Assembly (NCBI RefSeq): GCF_003628555.1
Contig: NZ_CP021731.1
Location: 1,860,001 to 1,924,000, forward strand
Reading direction: 5' to 3'
Source of the DNA: Azoarcus sp. DN11
GTDB lineage: Bacteria > Pseudomonadota > Gammaproteobacteria > Burkholderiales > Rhodocyclaceae
Length of the DNA: 64,000 bases
Each line of letters starts with the position of its first letter. The first letter of the stretch is position 1. The notes beneath the pieces are model-generated. The model saw nothing but the letters and a program-made list of their open reading frames with translations. It was not told where the DNA came from and searched no databases. The position numbers and the translations under genes were made by a program. Positions 33,007 through 42,204 of the stretch are shown here, piece by piece.

Positions 33007-33498
33007 ATGCACCCGCTTCACGATATTGACGCACTCCTGTTGCTCGCCCTGGCGCTCGCTTCGAAGCGGCGCCCGGCCGAGCTTGTCGAGGCCATCGCGG
33101 CAGTCGATCTGCTGCAGGGGGCCATCCCGCCGGAGGCGAAGCTGGCCGATTCGTTCCAGCGCCTGTCGGCGAACGGCCTCATCTGCGTGGAGGAGGGGCG
33201 TTTCTCGCTGAATGCGGCGTCGCAGGCGATCGTCACCGGCTTGCCGAAGAAGGCGGATACGGCCGAGCGCATTTTCGAGGTCCGGCAGCGGCTCGGCGCG
33301 CATGTCGGGCAGGGCGAGCAGGCCGCGGCCGTGCCGACGGTCGAGCAACTGAACGCCGCAATCCTCGCACACCGCGCGTCGGGGCAAGGGGCGGGCAAGA
33401 ACCTGCTGATGCCCAAGCCCAAGACCGCCGACACCGAAAAGAAGCGCGCGGGACACTGGCGCAAGCCCGCCGGCGCCGCGCGTCGGCGCAAGGGCTGA
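33007..33498 (+). CDS. Hypothetical protein, winged-helix-like N-terminus
   Basis: This is a 163-residue soluble protein. The N-terminal 80 residues (HDIDALLLLALALASKRRPAELVEAIAAVDLL and LADSFQRLSANGLICVEEGRFSLN) look like a small winged-helix module. The middle is helical. The C-terminal 35 residues are very basic (KKRAGHWRKPAGAARRRKG) and probably bind nucleic acid. No named family was recognised. It starts at ATG 33007 after GAAAGGT and ends 7 bases before the DEAD-box helicase gene, so the two are probably co-transcribed and may act together on RNA. Confidence 0.7.
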   Translation: MHPLHDIDALLLLALALASKRRPAELVEAIAAVDLLQGAIPPEAKLADSFQRLSANGLICVEEGRFSLNAASQAIVTGLPKKADTAERIFEVRQRLGAHVGQGEQAAAVPTVEQLNAAILAHRASGQGAGKNLLMPKPKTADTEKKRAGHWRKPAGAARRRKG

Positions 33499-33505
33499 GG
33501 CGCAA

Positions 33506-34957
33506 GTGAGCATGAGCGAATCGATCCTGCCGCAGGCGGACTCGGCCACCCCCGACGCGCCGGGGGCCACCCCTGCCGCGCGCCCCTTCGGCGAGCTGCC
33601 GCTGTCGCCGGCGCTGCTGGCGACGCTGGAGCAGCTCGAATACCGGACGATGACGCCCATCCAGGCGGCCAGCCTGCCCCTGGCGCTCGCCGGGCACGAC
33701 CTGATCGCGCAGGCCAGGACCGGTAGCGGCAAGACGGCGGCCTTCGCGCTGACGCTGCTCACCAACCTGAACCCGCGCCGCTTTGCGGTGCAGGCGATGG
33801 TGCTGTGTCCGACGCGCGAGCTGGCGGACCAGGTGACGCAGGAGATCCGCCGCCTGGCGCGATCGGCCGACAACATCAAGATCCTGTCGCTGTGCGGCGG
33901 CACGACGATGCGCCCGCAGCGGGCGAGCCTGGAGCACGGCGCGCACATCGTCGTCGGTACGCCGGGTCGCATCATGGACCACCTCGATCGTGGCAGCCTG
34001 AGGCTGGATGCGCTCAACACGCTGGTGCTCGACGAAGCCGACCGCATGCTCGACATGGGCTTCCACGACGACATCGCGTTCGTCGCCAGCCAGTGCCCGG
34101 TGCGGCGCCAGACCTTGCTGTTCTCCGCGACCTATCCCGAGGGGATCGAGCGGCTCGCGCAGCAGTTCCTGCGCAACCCGCAGCAGGTGAAGCTGACCGG
34201 GCAGCACGAGGGCAGCAAGATCCGCCAGCGCTTCTATGAGATCAAGCACGAGGAGCGTCTGCAGGCCGTCGGTACGCTGCTCAGGCACTACCGCCCGGTC
34301 AGCACGCTGGCGTTCTGCAACACCAAGCAGCAGTGCCGGGAACTGGTCGATGTTCTGCACAAGCAGGGCTTCCATGCGTTGACGCTGCACGGTGATCTCG
34401 AACAGCGCGAGCGCGACCAGGTGCTGATCCAGTTCGCCAACCGCAGCTGTTCCGTGCTGGTCGCGACCGACGTGGCAGCGCGCGGCCTCGACATCTCGCA
34501 ACTCGAAGCGGTCATCAACGTCGACGTCACGCCCGATCCGGAAGTCCACATCCATCGCATCGGTCGTACCGGCCGTGCCGACGAGGACGGCTGGGCGCTG
34601 ACGCTGTGCAGCCCAGCGGACAAGCGCCGCGTGGCCACCATCGCGCAGGTGACGGGCATCGAGCCGGAGTGGCATGGCCTGGGTTCCCTGCAGGGCGGGG
34701 ACGAATCACCGCTGCTGCCGCCGATGGTGACCCTGCAGATCCTGGGCGGGCGCAAGGACAAGATCCGGCCCGGCGACGTGCTCGGCGCGCTGACCGGGGA
34801 GGCGGGCTTCACGCGCGAGCAGGTCGGCAAGATCACCGTGACCGACCAGACGACCTACGTCGCGGTCGTGCGCGAGATCGCTGGCGAAGCCGTGCGCAGG
34901 CTGTCCGCGGGCCGGCTCAAGGGCAAGCCGGTGAAGGTGCGCGCGCTCGCCGGCTGA
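33506..34957 (+). CDS. dbpA: ATP-dependent RNA helicase DbpA
   Basis: This is a 483-residue DEAD-box helicase acting in 50S ribosome assembly. Motifs in order: Q-motif (YRTMTPIQAASLPLAL), ARTGSGKT, PTRELADQ, TPGRIMDH, DEAD in VLDEADRMLDMG, SAT, then helicase C motifs LATDVAARGLDI (here VATDVAARGLDI) and HRIGRTGR. The C-terminal domain of about 75 residues (VTLQILGGRKDKIRPGDVLGAL) is the DbpA RNA-binding domain that recognises hairpin 92 of 23S rRNA. Start GTG 33506 (GAGG five bases upstream) or ATG 33512. The difference is two residues. Confidence 0.92.
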   Translation: MSMSESILPQADSATPDAPGATPAARPFGELPLSPALLATLEQLEYRTMTPIQAASLPLALAGHDLIAQARTGSGKTAAFALTLLTNLNPRRFAVQAMVLCPTRELADQVTQEIRRLARSADNIKILSLCGGTTMRPQRASLEHGAHIVVGTPGRIMDHLDRGSLRLDALNTLVLDEADRMLDMGFHDDIAFVASQCPVRRQTLLFSATYPEGIERLAQQFLRNPQQVKLTGQHEGSKIRQRFYEIKHEERLQAVGTLLRHYRPVSTLAFCNTKQQCRELVDVLHKQGFHALTLHGDLEQRERDQVLIQFANRSCSVLVATDVAARGLDISQLEAVINVDVTPDPEVHIHRIGRTGRADEDGWALTLCSPADKRRVATIAQVTGIEPEWHGLGSLQGGDESPLLPPMVTLQILGGRKDKIRPGDVLGALTGEAGFTREQVGKITVTDQTTYVAVVREIAGEAVRRLSAGRLKGKPVKVRALAG

Positions 34958-34966
34958 ATCGCCGCA

Positions 34967-35509
34967 TCACGGCTTCGGCGTATCGGCGGCCGCGTGCCAC
35001 AGCGGCCGGCCGGTGACGTCCAGATGGCAGAGGTAGGCGCGCAGGTCGAATTCCAGCTGGTGGTAGTCGGGCTCCATGTGCCGGCACAGCTGGTAGAAGG
35101 CCTTGTCGTGCTCGCGCTCGCGGATGTGGGCCAGTTCGTGCACGACGATCATGCGCAGGAACTCCGGCGGCATGTCGCGGAACACGGCCGCGACGCGAAT
35201 CTCGCACTTTGCCTTGAGCTTGCCGCCCTGCACGCGTGACACGCGCGTGTGCGTGCCCAGCGCGTGCTGGATCACGTGCAGCTTGCTGTCGTACGCCACC
35301 TTGCTGAGTTGCCCGGCATTGCGCAGGAATTCGTCCTTGAGCGCCTGCACGTAGTCGTAGAGCGCCCGGTCGCTGCGCACCGCGTGCGTCTGCGGATATT
35401 TCTTCAGCAGCAGGTCGCCGAGCCGGTCCTCCTCGATCAGCTTGCGCACCTGGGCGGCGAGATCGGGTGGGTAGCCCGCGAGATAATCGGGTGCGGTTCG
35501 GGGATGCAT
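34967..35509 (-). CDS. YgjP-like metal-dependent hydrolase (M48/DUF45)
   Basis: This is a 180-residue zinc metallopeptidase-like protein with HELAH in [19 protein letters not shown] and a downstream acidic/His segment, as in YgjP/WLM and SprT-like proteins. Function in bacteria is uncertain. Nucleotide- or protein-processing roles have been proposed for the family. Start ATG 35509 ([10 protein letters not shown]) is preferred over a longer frame to 35605, whose first 32 residues lack similarity. It is convergent with dbpA, with only 9 bases between stops and no visible terminator. Confidence 0.82.
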   Translation of the reverse strand: MHPRTAPDYLAGYPPDLAAQVRKLIEEDRLGDLLLKKYPQTHAVRSDRALYDYVQALKDEFLRNAGQLSKVAYDSKLHVIQHALGTHTRVSRVQGGKLKAKCEIRVAAVFRDMPPEFLRMIVVHELAHIREREHDKAFYQLCRHMEPDYHQLEFDLRAYLCHLDVTGRPLWHAAADTPKP

Positions 35510-35762
35510 GCGTGTCGGCGGGGCGCGAAGGGGCAATTGTACCGCTGCTGTGGCACCGGGATTCTTCGCGCTGCCGCAGGCCAAGAATGTTTCCGTTCGC
35601 CACAATTCTGTGACGACGGTGTGCAGGGATGCATGTATCCTTCTGCCCTCGACGCGGGATGCGGATCGCCTAGGCGTCCGACCGGGAAAAGCGGCGCATG
35701 GAGCCGTTCAACACCGGGTGCAGTCATACTGTGCGGTGCATCCGTGGATTCGAAGCCTGACC

Positions 35763-37400
35763 ATGACCTCATTGACGAATTCTTCAGCCTGGCGCGCACT
35801 CGCCGCCCACCGTGACGAACTCGGCGAGCAGCACCTGCGCGAACTCTTCGCGGCGGACAGCGTCCGTTTCGATCGGTTCTCGCTGCGTGCCGCGGGCCTC
35901 TTCCTCGACTATTCGAAGAACCGCATCGTGCCGCGCACGCTGGAACTGCTCACCGCGCTCGCACGCGACCGCGGGCTGGAAGCCGAGCGCGCGGCGATGT
36001 TCGCCGGGCGTCGCATCAACACCACAGAAGGCCGCGCCGCGCTGCATGTCGCGCTGCGCAACCGCAGCGATACGCCGGTCGAGCTCGACGGTCAGGACGT
36101 GATGCCGGACGTGCGCGAGGTGCTCGGCCGCGTGGGCCGCTTCGCCGAAGCGGTGCGCAGCGGCGAGTGGCGCGGCTTCGCGGGCGGGACGATCACCGAC
36201 GTCGTCAACATTGGCATCGGCGGCTCCGACCTCGGTCCGGCGATGGCCTGCCAGGCGCTCGCCGCCTGCGGGCACGAACGCCTGACGATGCACTTCGTGT
36301 CGAACATCGACGGCGACCACCTCGCCAGCGTGCTCGCGAAGGTCGATCCGGCGCGCACGTTGTTCATCATCGCGTCGAAGACCTTCACGACGATCGAGAC
36401 GATGACCAACGCCGCGAGTGCGCGTGCGTGGTTCCTCGCCAACGGCGGCAGCGAGGCGGCGATTCCGCAGCACTTCGTCGCGGTGTCGACGAACGCCGAG
36501 CGCGTCGCCGCCTTCGGCATCGATCTCGCGAACATGTTCGGCTTCTGGGACTGGGTCGGCGGGCGCTACTCGATGTGGTCGGCGGTCGGCCTGCCGATCG
36601 CCCTCTACGTCGGGCGCGACAACTTCGAAGCGCTCCTCGACGGCGCGCACGCGATGGACCGCCACTTCGCCGAGGCCCCGCTCGAAGCCAACATGCCGGT
36701 CATCCTCGGCCTGCTGGGCGTGTGGTATCGCGCTTTCTTCGGTTCGACGAGCGTCTCGATCGCGCCGTATGCACAGGCCCTCGCGCGGCTGCCGGCCTAC
36801 CTGCAGCAGCTCGAGATGGAGAGCAACGGCAAGTCGGTGACGCGCGACGGCAAGCCGGTCGACACCGTGACCTGCCCGGTGATCTGGGGCGAACCCGGCA
36901 CCAACGGCCAGCACGCCTTCTTCCAGCTGCTGCACCAGGGCACGGACCTGATTCCGGTCGATTTCATCGCGCCGCTCAAGCCGAGCCACGATCTGGCCGA
37001 ACACCACCGTCTGCTGCTGGCGAACTGCATCGCGCAGAGCAAGGCGCTGATGGTGGGCAAGACGGCCGACGAGGTGCGTGCCGAACTCGTCGCCGGTGGC
37101 ATGACCGGCGACGCCCTCGAAGCGCTGGTCCCGCACCGCGTCTTCCCCGGCAACCGCCCGAGCAACACGCTGCTGCTGCCGGACCTCTCGCCGCGCGCGC
37201 TGGGTGCGCTGATCGCGCTCTACGAGCACAAGGTCTTCGTGCAGAGCGTGATCTGGGGCGTCAACGCCTTCGATCAGTGGGGCGTGGAGCTGGGCAAGCA
37301 GATCGCCACGCGCATCGCGGGCGAACTGGGCGGCGGTGCGGCCGGCGAGCACGATGCATCGACGAAAGGCCTGATCGCCGCCGTGCGCGCGGCGCACTGA
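35763..37400 (+). CDS. pgi: Glucose-6-phosphate isomerase
   Basis: The enzyme interconverts glucose-6-phosphate and fructose-6-phosphate. The 545-residue protein has the usual length. Signatures [25 protein letters not shown], the active-site stretch [21 protein letters not shown] and the C-terminal [17 protein letters not shown] are all present. Catalytic Glu ([11 protein letters not shown] region), His and Lys (ELGK) are in place. Start ATG 35763 begins the conserved [16 protein letters not shown]. The long upstream extension of the same frame has no similarity. It is a single gene, with no operon partners visible. Confidence 0.95.
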   Translation: MTSLTNSSAWRALAAHRDELGEQHLRELFAADSVRFDRFSLRAAGLFLDYSKNRIVPRTLELLTALARDRGLEAERAAMFAGRRINTTEGRAALHVALRNRSDTPVELDGQDVMPDVREVLGRVGRFAEAVRSGEWRGFAGGTITDVVNIGIGGSDLGPAMACQALAACGHERLTMHFVSNIDGDHLASVLAKVDPARTLFIIASKTFTTIETMTNAASARAWFLANGGSEAAIPQHFVAVSTNAERVAAFGIDLANMFGFWDWVGGRYSMWSAVGLPIALYVGRDNFEALLDGAHAMDRHFAEAPLEANMPVILGLLGVWYRAFFGSTSVSIAPYAQALARLPAYLQQLEMESNGKSVTRDGKPVDTVTCPVIWGEPGTNGQHAFFQLLHQGTDLIPVDFIAPLKPSHDLAEHHRLLLANCIAQSKALMVGKTADEVRAELVAGGMTGDALEALVPHRVFPGNRPSNTLLLPDLSPRALGALIALYEHKVFVQSVIWGVNAFDQWGVELGKQIATRIAGELGGGAAGEHDASTKGLIAAVRAAH

Positions 37401-37435
37401 CGCTGCGCCTGCCGTCCGCCCGCGGGCGGGATCGC

Positions 37436-38431
37436 TCAGCGCGGCGCGGTGATCGCTCGACAGTGGAGAAAGTCCACCGCGTCGGCGAAAGCCTGAAGCA
37501 TCGCGGGTGAAAAGGGATTGTGCCCGGCGTCGGGGACGATGCGCAGGCTGCTGCCCGGCACCGCGCGATGCAGGCGTTCCGCATTCTCGACTCGACAGAC
37601 GCGATCCTGTTCGCCATGCAGGATCGCGACGGGAAGGGTGCCGAGCCGCGCGGCAAGTTCCAGCAGGCGGGTCTCTCCGAGGAAGCACTCGTGCCGCAGG
37701 TAATGCGCCTGCACGCGGTACTTGGCGAGCAGGGCGTCGCGCTCGCCGGCGTCTGCCCATTCCGGTGCGGGCGCGGCCGATCCGTCTGAGAGGGTCGTCT
37801 CCCATTGCACCCAGCGGCGTACCGCTTCGATAGCGATCGCGACGTCGCCGCCGAGCACGGCGTCGAACAGCCGATTGGGCAGTGCGCGCTCCCGGTCGCC
37901 GGGCGCGGCCTCGTCGAGCAGGTGCCAGCTTTCCGGGAACAGCGCTGCGGCCGAGACGAAGAACCACTCCAGGTCGGCGCGGCCGGTCAGGAAAACCCCG
38001 CGCAGGATCGCCCCTAGGCAGGCATCCCGATGCTGCGCAGCGTAGGCGATGGCGAGCGCCGCGCCCCATGAGCCGCCGACGACCAGCCAGCGCTCGATGC
38101 CCAGATGCAGCCGCAGCCGCTCGATGTCGGCGACGAGGTCCGCCGTCGTGTTGTGCGCGCATCCGCCGCGCGGCGTGCTGCGCCCGCAGCCGCGCTGGTC
38201 GAAGAGCACGATGCGGAAGCGTGCGGGATCGAACAGCTGCCGCATGCGCGGCGAGCAGCCGCTGCCCGGTCCGCCATGAAGGATCAACACCGGCAGGCCT
38301 TGCGGATTGCCGCATTGCTCGTGATGGAGCGCATGGCCGTTACCGGCCGCGAGCAAGCCGGATTGCCACGGCTCGATGGTGGGGAATGGCAACGGACAGG
38401 GGGTACTCGCGGGCGGCACGGTAACGGGCAT
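37436..38431 (-). CDS. pip: Prolyl aminopeptidase (proline iminopeptidase)
   Basis: This is a 331-residue alpha/beta-hydrolase that removes N-terminal proline from peptides. Oxyanion segment HGGPGSGCSPRMRQLFDP, nucleophile Ser in VVGGSWGAALAIAYA, and the Asp/His pair in EQDRVCRVEN and DAGHNPF form the active site. DQRGCGRSTPRGGCAHNTT is the family signature. Start ATG 38431 (MPVTVPPASTP) was chosen. An earlier in-frame start at 38518 lies inside the long hairpin downstream of copK. It is convergent with pgi, with 35 bases between stops. Confidence 0.92.
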   Translation of the reverse strand: MPVTVPPASTPCPLPFPTIEPWQSGLLAAGNGHALHHEQCGNPQGLPVLILHGGPGSGCSPRMRQLFDPARFRIVLFDQRGCGRSTPRGGCAHNTTADLVADIERLRLHLGIERWLVVGGSWGAALAIAYAAQHRDACLGAILRGVFLTGRADLEWFFVSAAALFPESWHLLDEAAPGDRERALPNRLFDAVLGGDVAIAIEAVRRWVQWETTLSDGSAAPAPEWADAGERDALLAKYRVQAHYLRHECFLGETRLLELAARLGTLPVAILHGEQDRVCRVENAERLHRAVPGSSLRIVPDAGHNPFSPAMLQAFADAVDFLHCRAITAPR

Positions 38432-38473
38432 GGGCGGAATACTAGCGGATCGTGTGTCGCGCTCCCATAGAAA

Positions 38474-38515
38474 GCGAATCAGCCCGTCTGCCGTATGGCA
38501 GACGGGCTGATTCGC
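38474..38515 (-). terminator. 19-bp perfect hairpin after copK-like gene
   Basis: Bases 38474-38492 and 38497-38515 are exact inverted copies around a GTAT loop. On the minus strand it follows the CopK stop by 26 bases and is followed by TTTC. It probably terminates that gene before pip. Confidence 0.75.
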
Positions 38516-38541
38516 CATATTCTCCCGGCGAACGCTCGGTT

Positions 38542-38823
38542 TCAGTTCGTCTGATGTTCGCGGTGGAGCACGCTATCGAGCCGCCAGATCTCGTTCCCCT
38601 TCATCATGATCTGTTTTCCGTCCTTGGTTTCCATCGCATGTCCCTCCTTCATGGAAACCACTTGGCCAACCTTGTTCTCCATGGCCATTTTGCCGTCCTT
38701 GAAGACGTATACGGTCGAGCCGTCCTTCAACTCATACGACTTTTCAACCTTGCCCTGATCAGCGGCAAACGCCGTGGTGGCGATCAGGATGGCGGCGGCA
38801 GCACTGGCAATTTTCATCAACAT
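38542..38823 (-). CDS. copK: Periplasmic copper-binding protein, CopK-like
   Basis: This is a 93-residue secreted protein. The signal peptide MLMKIASAAAAILIATTAFA is followed by a 73-residue mature domain matching CopK of Cupriavidus metallidurans: KSYELKDGSTVYVFKDGKMAMENK, METKDG and IMMKGNEIWRLD. The Cu(I)-binding methionines of CopK have counterparts in GKMAMENK, SMKEG, AMETKD and IMMKG. CopK binds Cu(I) and Cu(II) in the periplasm during copper stress. Start ATG 38823 follows TAGGAGTCAATC. ATG 38817 is a second choice. Unusually, no copABCD or CopRS genes are adjacent. A paired repeat lies upstream. Confidence 0.87.
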   Translation of the reverse strand: MLMKIASAAAAILIATTAFAADQGKVEKSYELKDGSTVYVFKDGKMAMENKVGQVVSMKEGHAMETKDGKQIMMKGNEIWRLDSVLHREHQTN

Positions 38824-38935
38824 GATTGACTCCTATGAGATTTGACGCCGCAAGAATATGCGGTGTTGAGCGCTCATTCATGAGCGACCACGTGCTCATG
38901 TTAGGAGGTTTCACCAAACATCATGATGACTGCGA

Positions 38936-39002
38936 CATTACGTTGTCGTCATTAAAATGTCAGATTCGACCGCCGCTTTCGGTGCATGACAACAATGTAA
39001 TG
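38936..39002. promoter_or_regulatory. Inverted pair of 17-bp boxes upstream of copK
   Basis: CATTACGTTGTCGTCAT at 38936-38952 and, on the opposite strand, CATTACATTGTTGTCAT at 38986-39002 match at 15 of 17 positions. Each contains a TGACA/TGTAAT-like imperfect dyad similar to heavy-metal response-regulator boxes. The region is the upstream side of copK (start 38823) and also upstream of the exported protein gene at 39260. A CopR/CusR-type regulator is the likely ligand. Confidence 0.55.
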
Positions 39003-39259
39003 TAGCCAGTTCGATCCTGAGGCGGTGGAGCTGTTCGTTTCCGAAGAGGAGCAATTGAGACGGATGGTTGCGTTGAAATGCAGTGGGACCCAGGTGGCGA
39101 TGAGTTCGCTCTGAAAGGTTGTGCGCCAGACCACCCGGTTACGTGCTTGTAATGTCAAGGTCATCCTGTCGTCAGCGCCGCAGGCGCACGCTGCCAATGC
39201 CAGTGAGTGATCGGGCGCTGATAAAGGCGCTGCAATTTCCACCACCTCCGGAGGTCATC

Positions 39260-39553
39260 ATGAAATCCAGGACTGCATTCACCCTCAGCGCCGCCTGTGT
39301 CGCGATCACAATGTCCTTTAGCGCGGGTGCCACATCTGACGCCACAGGCACCGCACAGTCAAATGCGCCGACCGCGGCAGCGGCGCCGACCGCGGCAGCG
39401 CCAGCGCAATCGTTTTTGCGGCACAGCCACGTGACGGAAAAGCTCGGCGTACCTGCCACGCAAACTGCGCCTTCGGGCGACAAGGCAAAGAAGGCGGATG
39501 TGCAGGACGGAGCCGCACAGAAGCGACATGATCATCAACGCGACATGAAATAG
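39260..39553 (+). CDS. Small exported, His-containing protein of unknown function
   Basis: This is a 97-residue protein with a signal peptide (MKSRTAFTLSAACVAITMSFSAGA). A low-complexity Ala/Pro/Thr linker (about 34-50) follows, and then a charged tail with FLRHSHVTEKLG and KRHDHQRDMK. The histidine/methionine content and position opposite copK suggest metal handling, but no family was recognised. Start ATG 39260 follows GGAGGTC. An upstream in-frame start at 39119 would bury the signal peptide. Confidence 0.6.
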   Translation: MKSRTAFTLSAACVAITMSFSAGATSDATGTAQSNAPTAAAAPTAAAPAQSFLRHSHVTEKLGVPATQTAPSGDKAKKADVQDGAAQKRHDHQRDMK

Positions 39554-40042
39554 AGACCACATACTCATGCAAGACGCGCCGAATCTGGTTACGCGCGCGC
39601 ACGGTGAAAGATGTGGCTGCCGTCTCCTTGCCGCCGCTGTTGGTTGTCCCGAGCACTCGGTCAACTACCGCTATTGCGCCCTCGTTCTCCGCAGGCACTG
39701 GCTCGTTGAATGTGATCACCAGTGTCTCGGCGCAGGCATCATTGGAGGAGTGGTTCCGGGAGCGTGGCATGACTTGGGGCCGATCGATCCCGTGAAGCTG
39801 ATTCTTTTCAGCAACGCATAGCGCTGCTGCCGGTGCCTGTTTTTGGGACGCTGGCAGTGAATGCGCTTGGCCCGCTCCAGGGATCGCTGCAGAGCCAGAG
39901 GGCCGCCATGCATCTCATGAAAATCACTAGGTGAACTTCCCCAATTTTCCGATGTGCGATCGGGCGCTGCGGCGCATCCTGTGATCCGGCCGGGCAGTGA
40001 TGTCGCGGCCAGACCCCAACAGACTACACAGGAGACACGTTC
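39554..40042. other. Region without a convincing gene, upstream of pqqA
   Basis: About 490 bases contain only short overlapping frames on both strands (for example 39567-39821 plus, 39318-39770 minus) with no recognisable family. The minus-strand frame holds LVITFNEPVPAENEG, which could be a decayed fragment, but evidence is thin. The last 100 bases presumably carry the pqq promoter. No clear -35/-10 could be assigned. Confidence 0.5.
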
Positions 40043-40117
40043 ATGAAATGGGAAACCCCTTCGGCTTGCGATTTCCGCTTCGGCTTCGAAATCACGATGT
40101 ACATCGCGACGCGTTGA
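40043..40117 (+). CDS. pqqA: PqqA, precursor peptide of pyrroloquinoline quinone
   Basis: This is a 24-residue peptide beginning MKWETPSACDFRFGFEITMY. The conserved Glu16 and Tyr20 (E-x3-Y) are the residues cross-linked by PqqE/PqqD to make the PQQ backbone. The ribosome site GGAGA (40031-40035) precedes the ATG by 7 bases. It is followed by pqqBCDE in order. Confidence 0.95.
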   Translation: MKWETPSACDFRFGFEITMYIATR

Positions 40118-40174
40118 GCGTCCGGCCGCGGCCTGCCCAAGCGGGCCGTGGCGTCTTGAGAGGAGGCGGGAGCG

Positions 40175-41089
40175 GTGAAAATCAGGGTGCTCGGTTCGGG
40201 GGCGGGGGGCGGATTCCCGCAATGGAACTGCAACTGCCGCAACTGCGACGGCCTGCGGCGGGGGACGGTACGTACCCACGCCCGTACGCAGTCGTCCATC
40301 GCGGTGAGCGGTGACGACGAGAACTGGGTGCTGTTCAACGCCTCGCCCGACGTGCTGCAGCAGATCCGCGCGTTTCCCGACCTGCAGCCGGCCCGCGCGT
40401 TGCGCGACACGGCGATCCGTGCGATCGTGCTGATCGACGCGCAGATCGACCACACGACGGGGCTGCTGATGCTGCGCGAGCACCGGTCCCCGCATCAGCT
40501 CTGGTGCACGGCCGAGGTGCGCGAGGACCTGTCGGCCGGCAATCCGCTCTTCGGCGTGCTCGGCCATTACTGCGGCATCGACTGGCACGAGCTGCCGCTC
40601 GCCGGACGCTTCGACATTGATGGGGTGCCGGGCGTGGCGTTCGAGGCGCTGCCGCTCACGAGCAACGCGCCGCCGTACTCGCCGCATCGCGACCAGCCGC
40701 GCCCGGGCGACAACATCGGCGTGACGCTGGTCGATGCGAAGAGCGGCCGCCGCGTGTTCTACGCGCCGGGCCTCGGCGAGATGGAAGAGCATGTGTGGGC
40801 GGCGATGCAGGCGGCCGATTGCGTGCTGGTCGACGGCACCTTGTGGACCGATGACGAGATGATCCGTCTCGGCGCCTCGTCGAAGACTTCGCGCGCGATG
40901 GGCCACCTGCCGCAGTCGGGCCCCGGCGGCATGCTCGAATGGCTCGATCGCCTGCCTGAACGCACGCGCAAGGTGCTGATCCACATCAACAACACGAACC
41001 CGATCCTCGACGAGGACAGTGCCGAGCGCGCGCAGCTTGCGGCGCACGGCATCGAGGTGGCTTACGACGGCATGGAGCTGTCGTTGTGA
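40175..41089 (+). CDS. pqqB: PqqB, metallo-beta-lactamase-fold PQQ biosynthesis protein
   Basis: This is a 304-residue protein with the PqqB signature [26 protein letters not shown] at the N-terminus and [14 protein letters not shown] near the C-terminus. It hydroxylates or otherwise processes the Glu-Tyr intermediate in PQQ synthesis. As in other PqqB proteins the lactamase metal motif is modified ([14 protein letters not shown]). Start GTG 40175 follows AGGAGGCGGGAGC. The stop lies 42 bases before pqqC. Confidence 0.95.
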   Translation: MKIRVLGSGAGGGFPQWNCNCRNCDGLRRGTVRTHARTQSSIAVSGDDENWVLFNASPDVLQQIRAFPDLQPARALRDTAIRAIVLIDAQIDHTTGLLMLREHRSPHQLWCTAEVREDLSAGNPLFGVLGHYCGIDWHELPLAGRFDIDGVPGVAFEALPLTSNAPPYSPHRDQPRPGDNIGVTLVDAKSGRRVFYAPGLGEMEEHVWAAMQAADCVLVDGTLWTDDEMIRLGASSKTSRAMGHLPQSGPGGMLEWLDRLPERTRKVLIHINNTNPILDEDSAERAQLAAHGIEVAYDGMELSL

Positions 41090-41130
41090 GCGCCGTCCGC
41101 GGATCGATTGCATTGGAAGGAGAGAGCGAG

Positions 41131-41922
41131 ATGGATTTCGACGTAGCGATCGAGGATGCCGCCGCGCGGGTATGTGCGAACGACGCGCCGCCGCTGAGCC
41201 GCGAGGAGTTCGAGGCCCGCCTGCGCGGCAAGAGCGCAAGCTACCACATCCATCACCCCTTCCACGTGATGATGGCCGAAGGGAAGCTCACGCGCGTGCA
41301 GCTGCAGGGCTGGGTCGCCAACCGCTTCTACTACCAGATCGCGATTCCGGTGAAGGACGCCGCGATCATGTCGAACTGCCCGGATCGCGAGATCCGCCGC
41401 GAGTGGATCCAGCGCATGCTCGATCATGACGGGTATGCTCAGTTGGGTGAGGGCGGCGGGGTGAAGGATCCCGGTGGGATCGAGGCGTGGATCCGCTTGG
41501 GGGAGGCCGTGGGCCTCACGCGTGACGACGTCACCTCGCTGCGCCATGTCGTGCCGGCGGCGCGTTTCGCCGTCGACGCCTACGTCAATTTCGCGCGCCA
41601 GCGCCCGTGGCAGGAGGCGATCGCGTCCAGCCTGACCGAACTCTTCGCGCCGCACATCCACCAGCAGCGCATCGACACCTGGCCAGAAATGTACCCGTGG
41701 GTCGATCCCGAAGGGCTGCAGTATTTCCGCAACCGCCTCACGCAGGCGCGGCGCGACGTCGCCCACGGCCTGCGCTTCACGCTCGACTACTTCAGCCGCA
41801 GCCGCGCGCTGCAGGAGCGGGCGCTGGAGATCCTGCAGTTCAAGCTCGACGTGCTGTGGGCACTCGCCGACGCGATCATGCTGAGCCAGTGCGAAATGGA
41901 AATCCGGGGGCCGAAGACATGA
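41131..41922 (+). CDS. pqqC: PqqC, pyrroloquinoline-quinone synthase
   Basis: This is a 263-residue cofactorless oxidase that closes the ring and oxidises AHQQ to PQQ in the last step. Family stretches include [49 protein letters not shown] and the helical C-terminus [16 protein letters not shown]. Start ATG 41131 has GGAAGGAGAG upstream. The GTG at 41086 in frame overlaps pqqB and is less likely. The stop overlaps the pqqD start (ATGA). Confidence 0.95.
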   Translation: MDFDVAIEDAAARVCANDAPPLSREEFEARLRGKSASYHIHHPFHVMMAEGKLTRVQLQGWVANRFYYQIAIPVKDAAIMSNCPDREIRREWIQRMLDHDGYAQLGEGGGVKDPGGIEAWIRLGEAVGLTRDDVTSLRHVVPAARFAVDAYVNFARQRPWQEAIASSLTELFAPHIHQQRIDTWPEMYPWVDPEGLQYFRNRLTQARRDVAHGLRFTLDYFSRSRALQERALEILQFKLDVLWALADAIMLSQCEMEIRGPKT

Positions 41923-42194
41923 CCGCGCCGGTCGCCATGGATGCGTGCCCGCTCGTGTCGCGCCGTTTCCGCCTACAGTGGGAGGAGGCGCAGCAGGCGT
42001 GGGTGCTGCTCTATCCTGAAGGGATGGTGAAGCTCAACCAGAGCGCCGGCGAGATCATGCGGCGTTGCGACGGCAGCCGCACGGTGGCCGTGATCGTCGC
42101 GGAACTGGAGCAGGCCTTCGGTGCGAGCGGACTCGCGGATGACGTCGCGCAGTTCCTCGAGCTCGCGCGCGGCCAGCAGTGGATCGAAGGGTAG
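41919..42194 (+). CDS. pqqD: PqqD, peptide chaperone
   Basis: This is a 91-residue winged-helix RiPP recognition element that binds PqqA and presents it to PqqE. Conserved segments are [33 protein letters not shown] and ELARGQQWI. It overlaps pqqC by four bases and is followed by pqqE after 10 bases. Confidence 0.95.
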   Translation: MTAPVAMDACPLVSRRFRLQWEEAQQAWVLLYPEGMVKLNQSAGEIMRRCDGSRTVAVIVAELEQAFGASGLADDVAQFLELARGQQWIEG

Positions 42195-42204
42195 GGAGGG
42201 CACC

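Noticed and set aside
39567..39821. 84-residue plus-strand frame between the small exported protein and pqqA
   Set aside because: No start context, no conserved features, and overlaps an equally long antisense frame.
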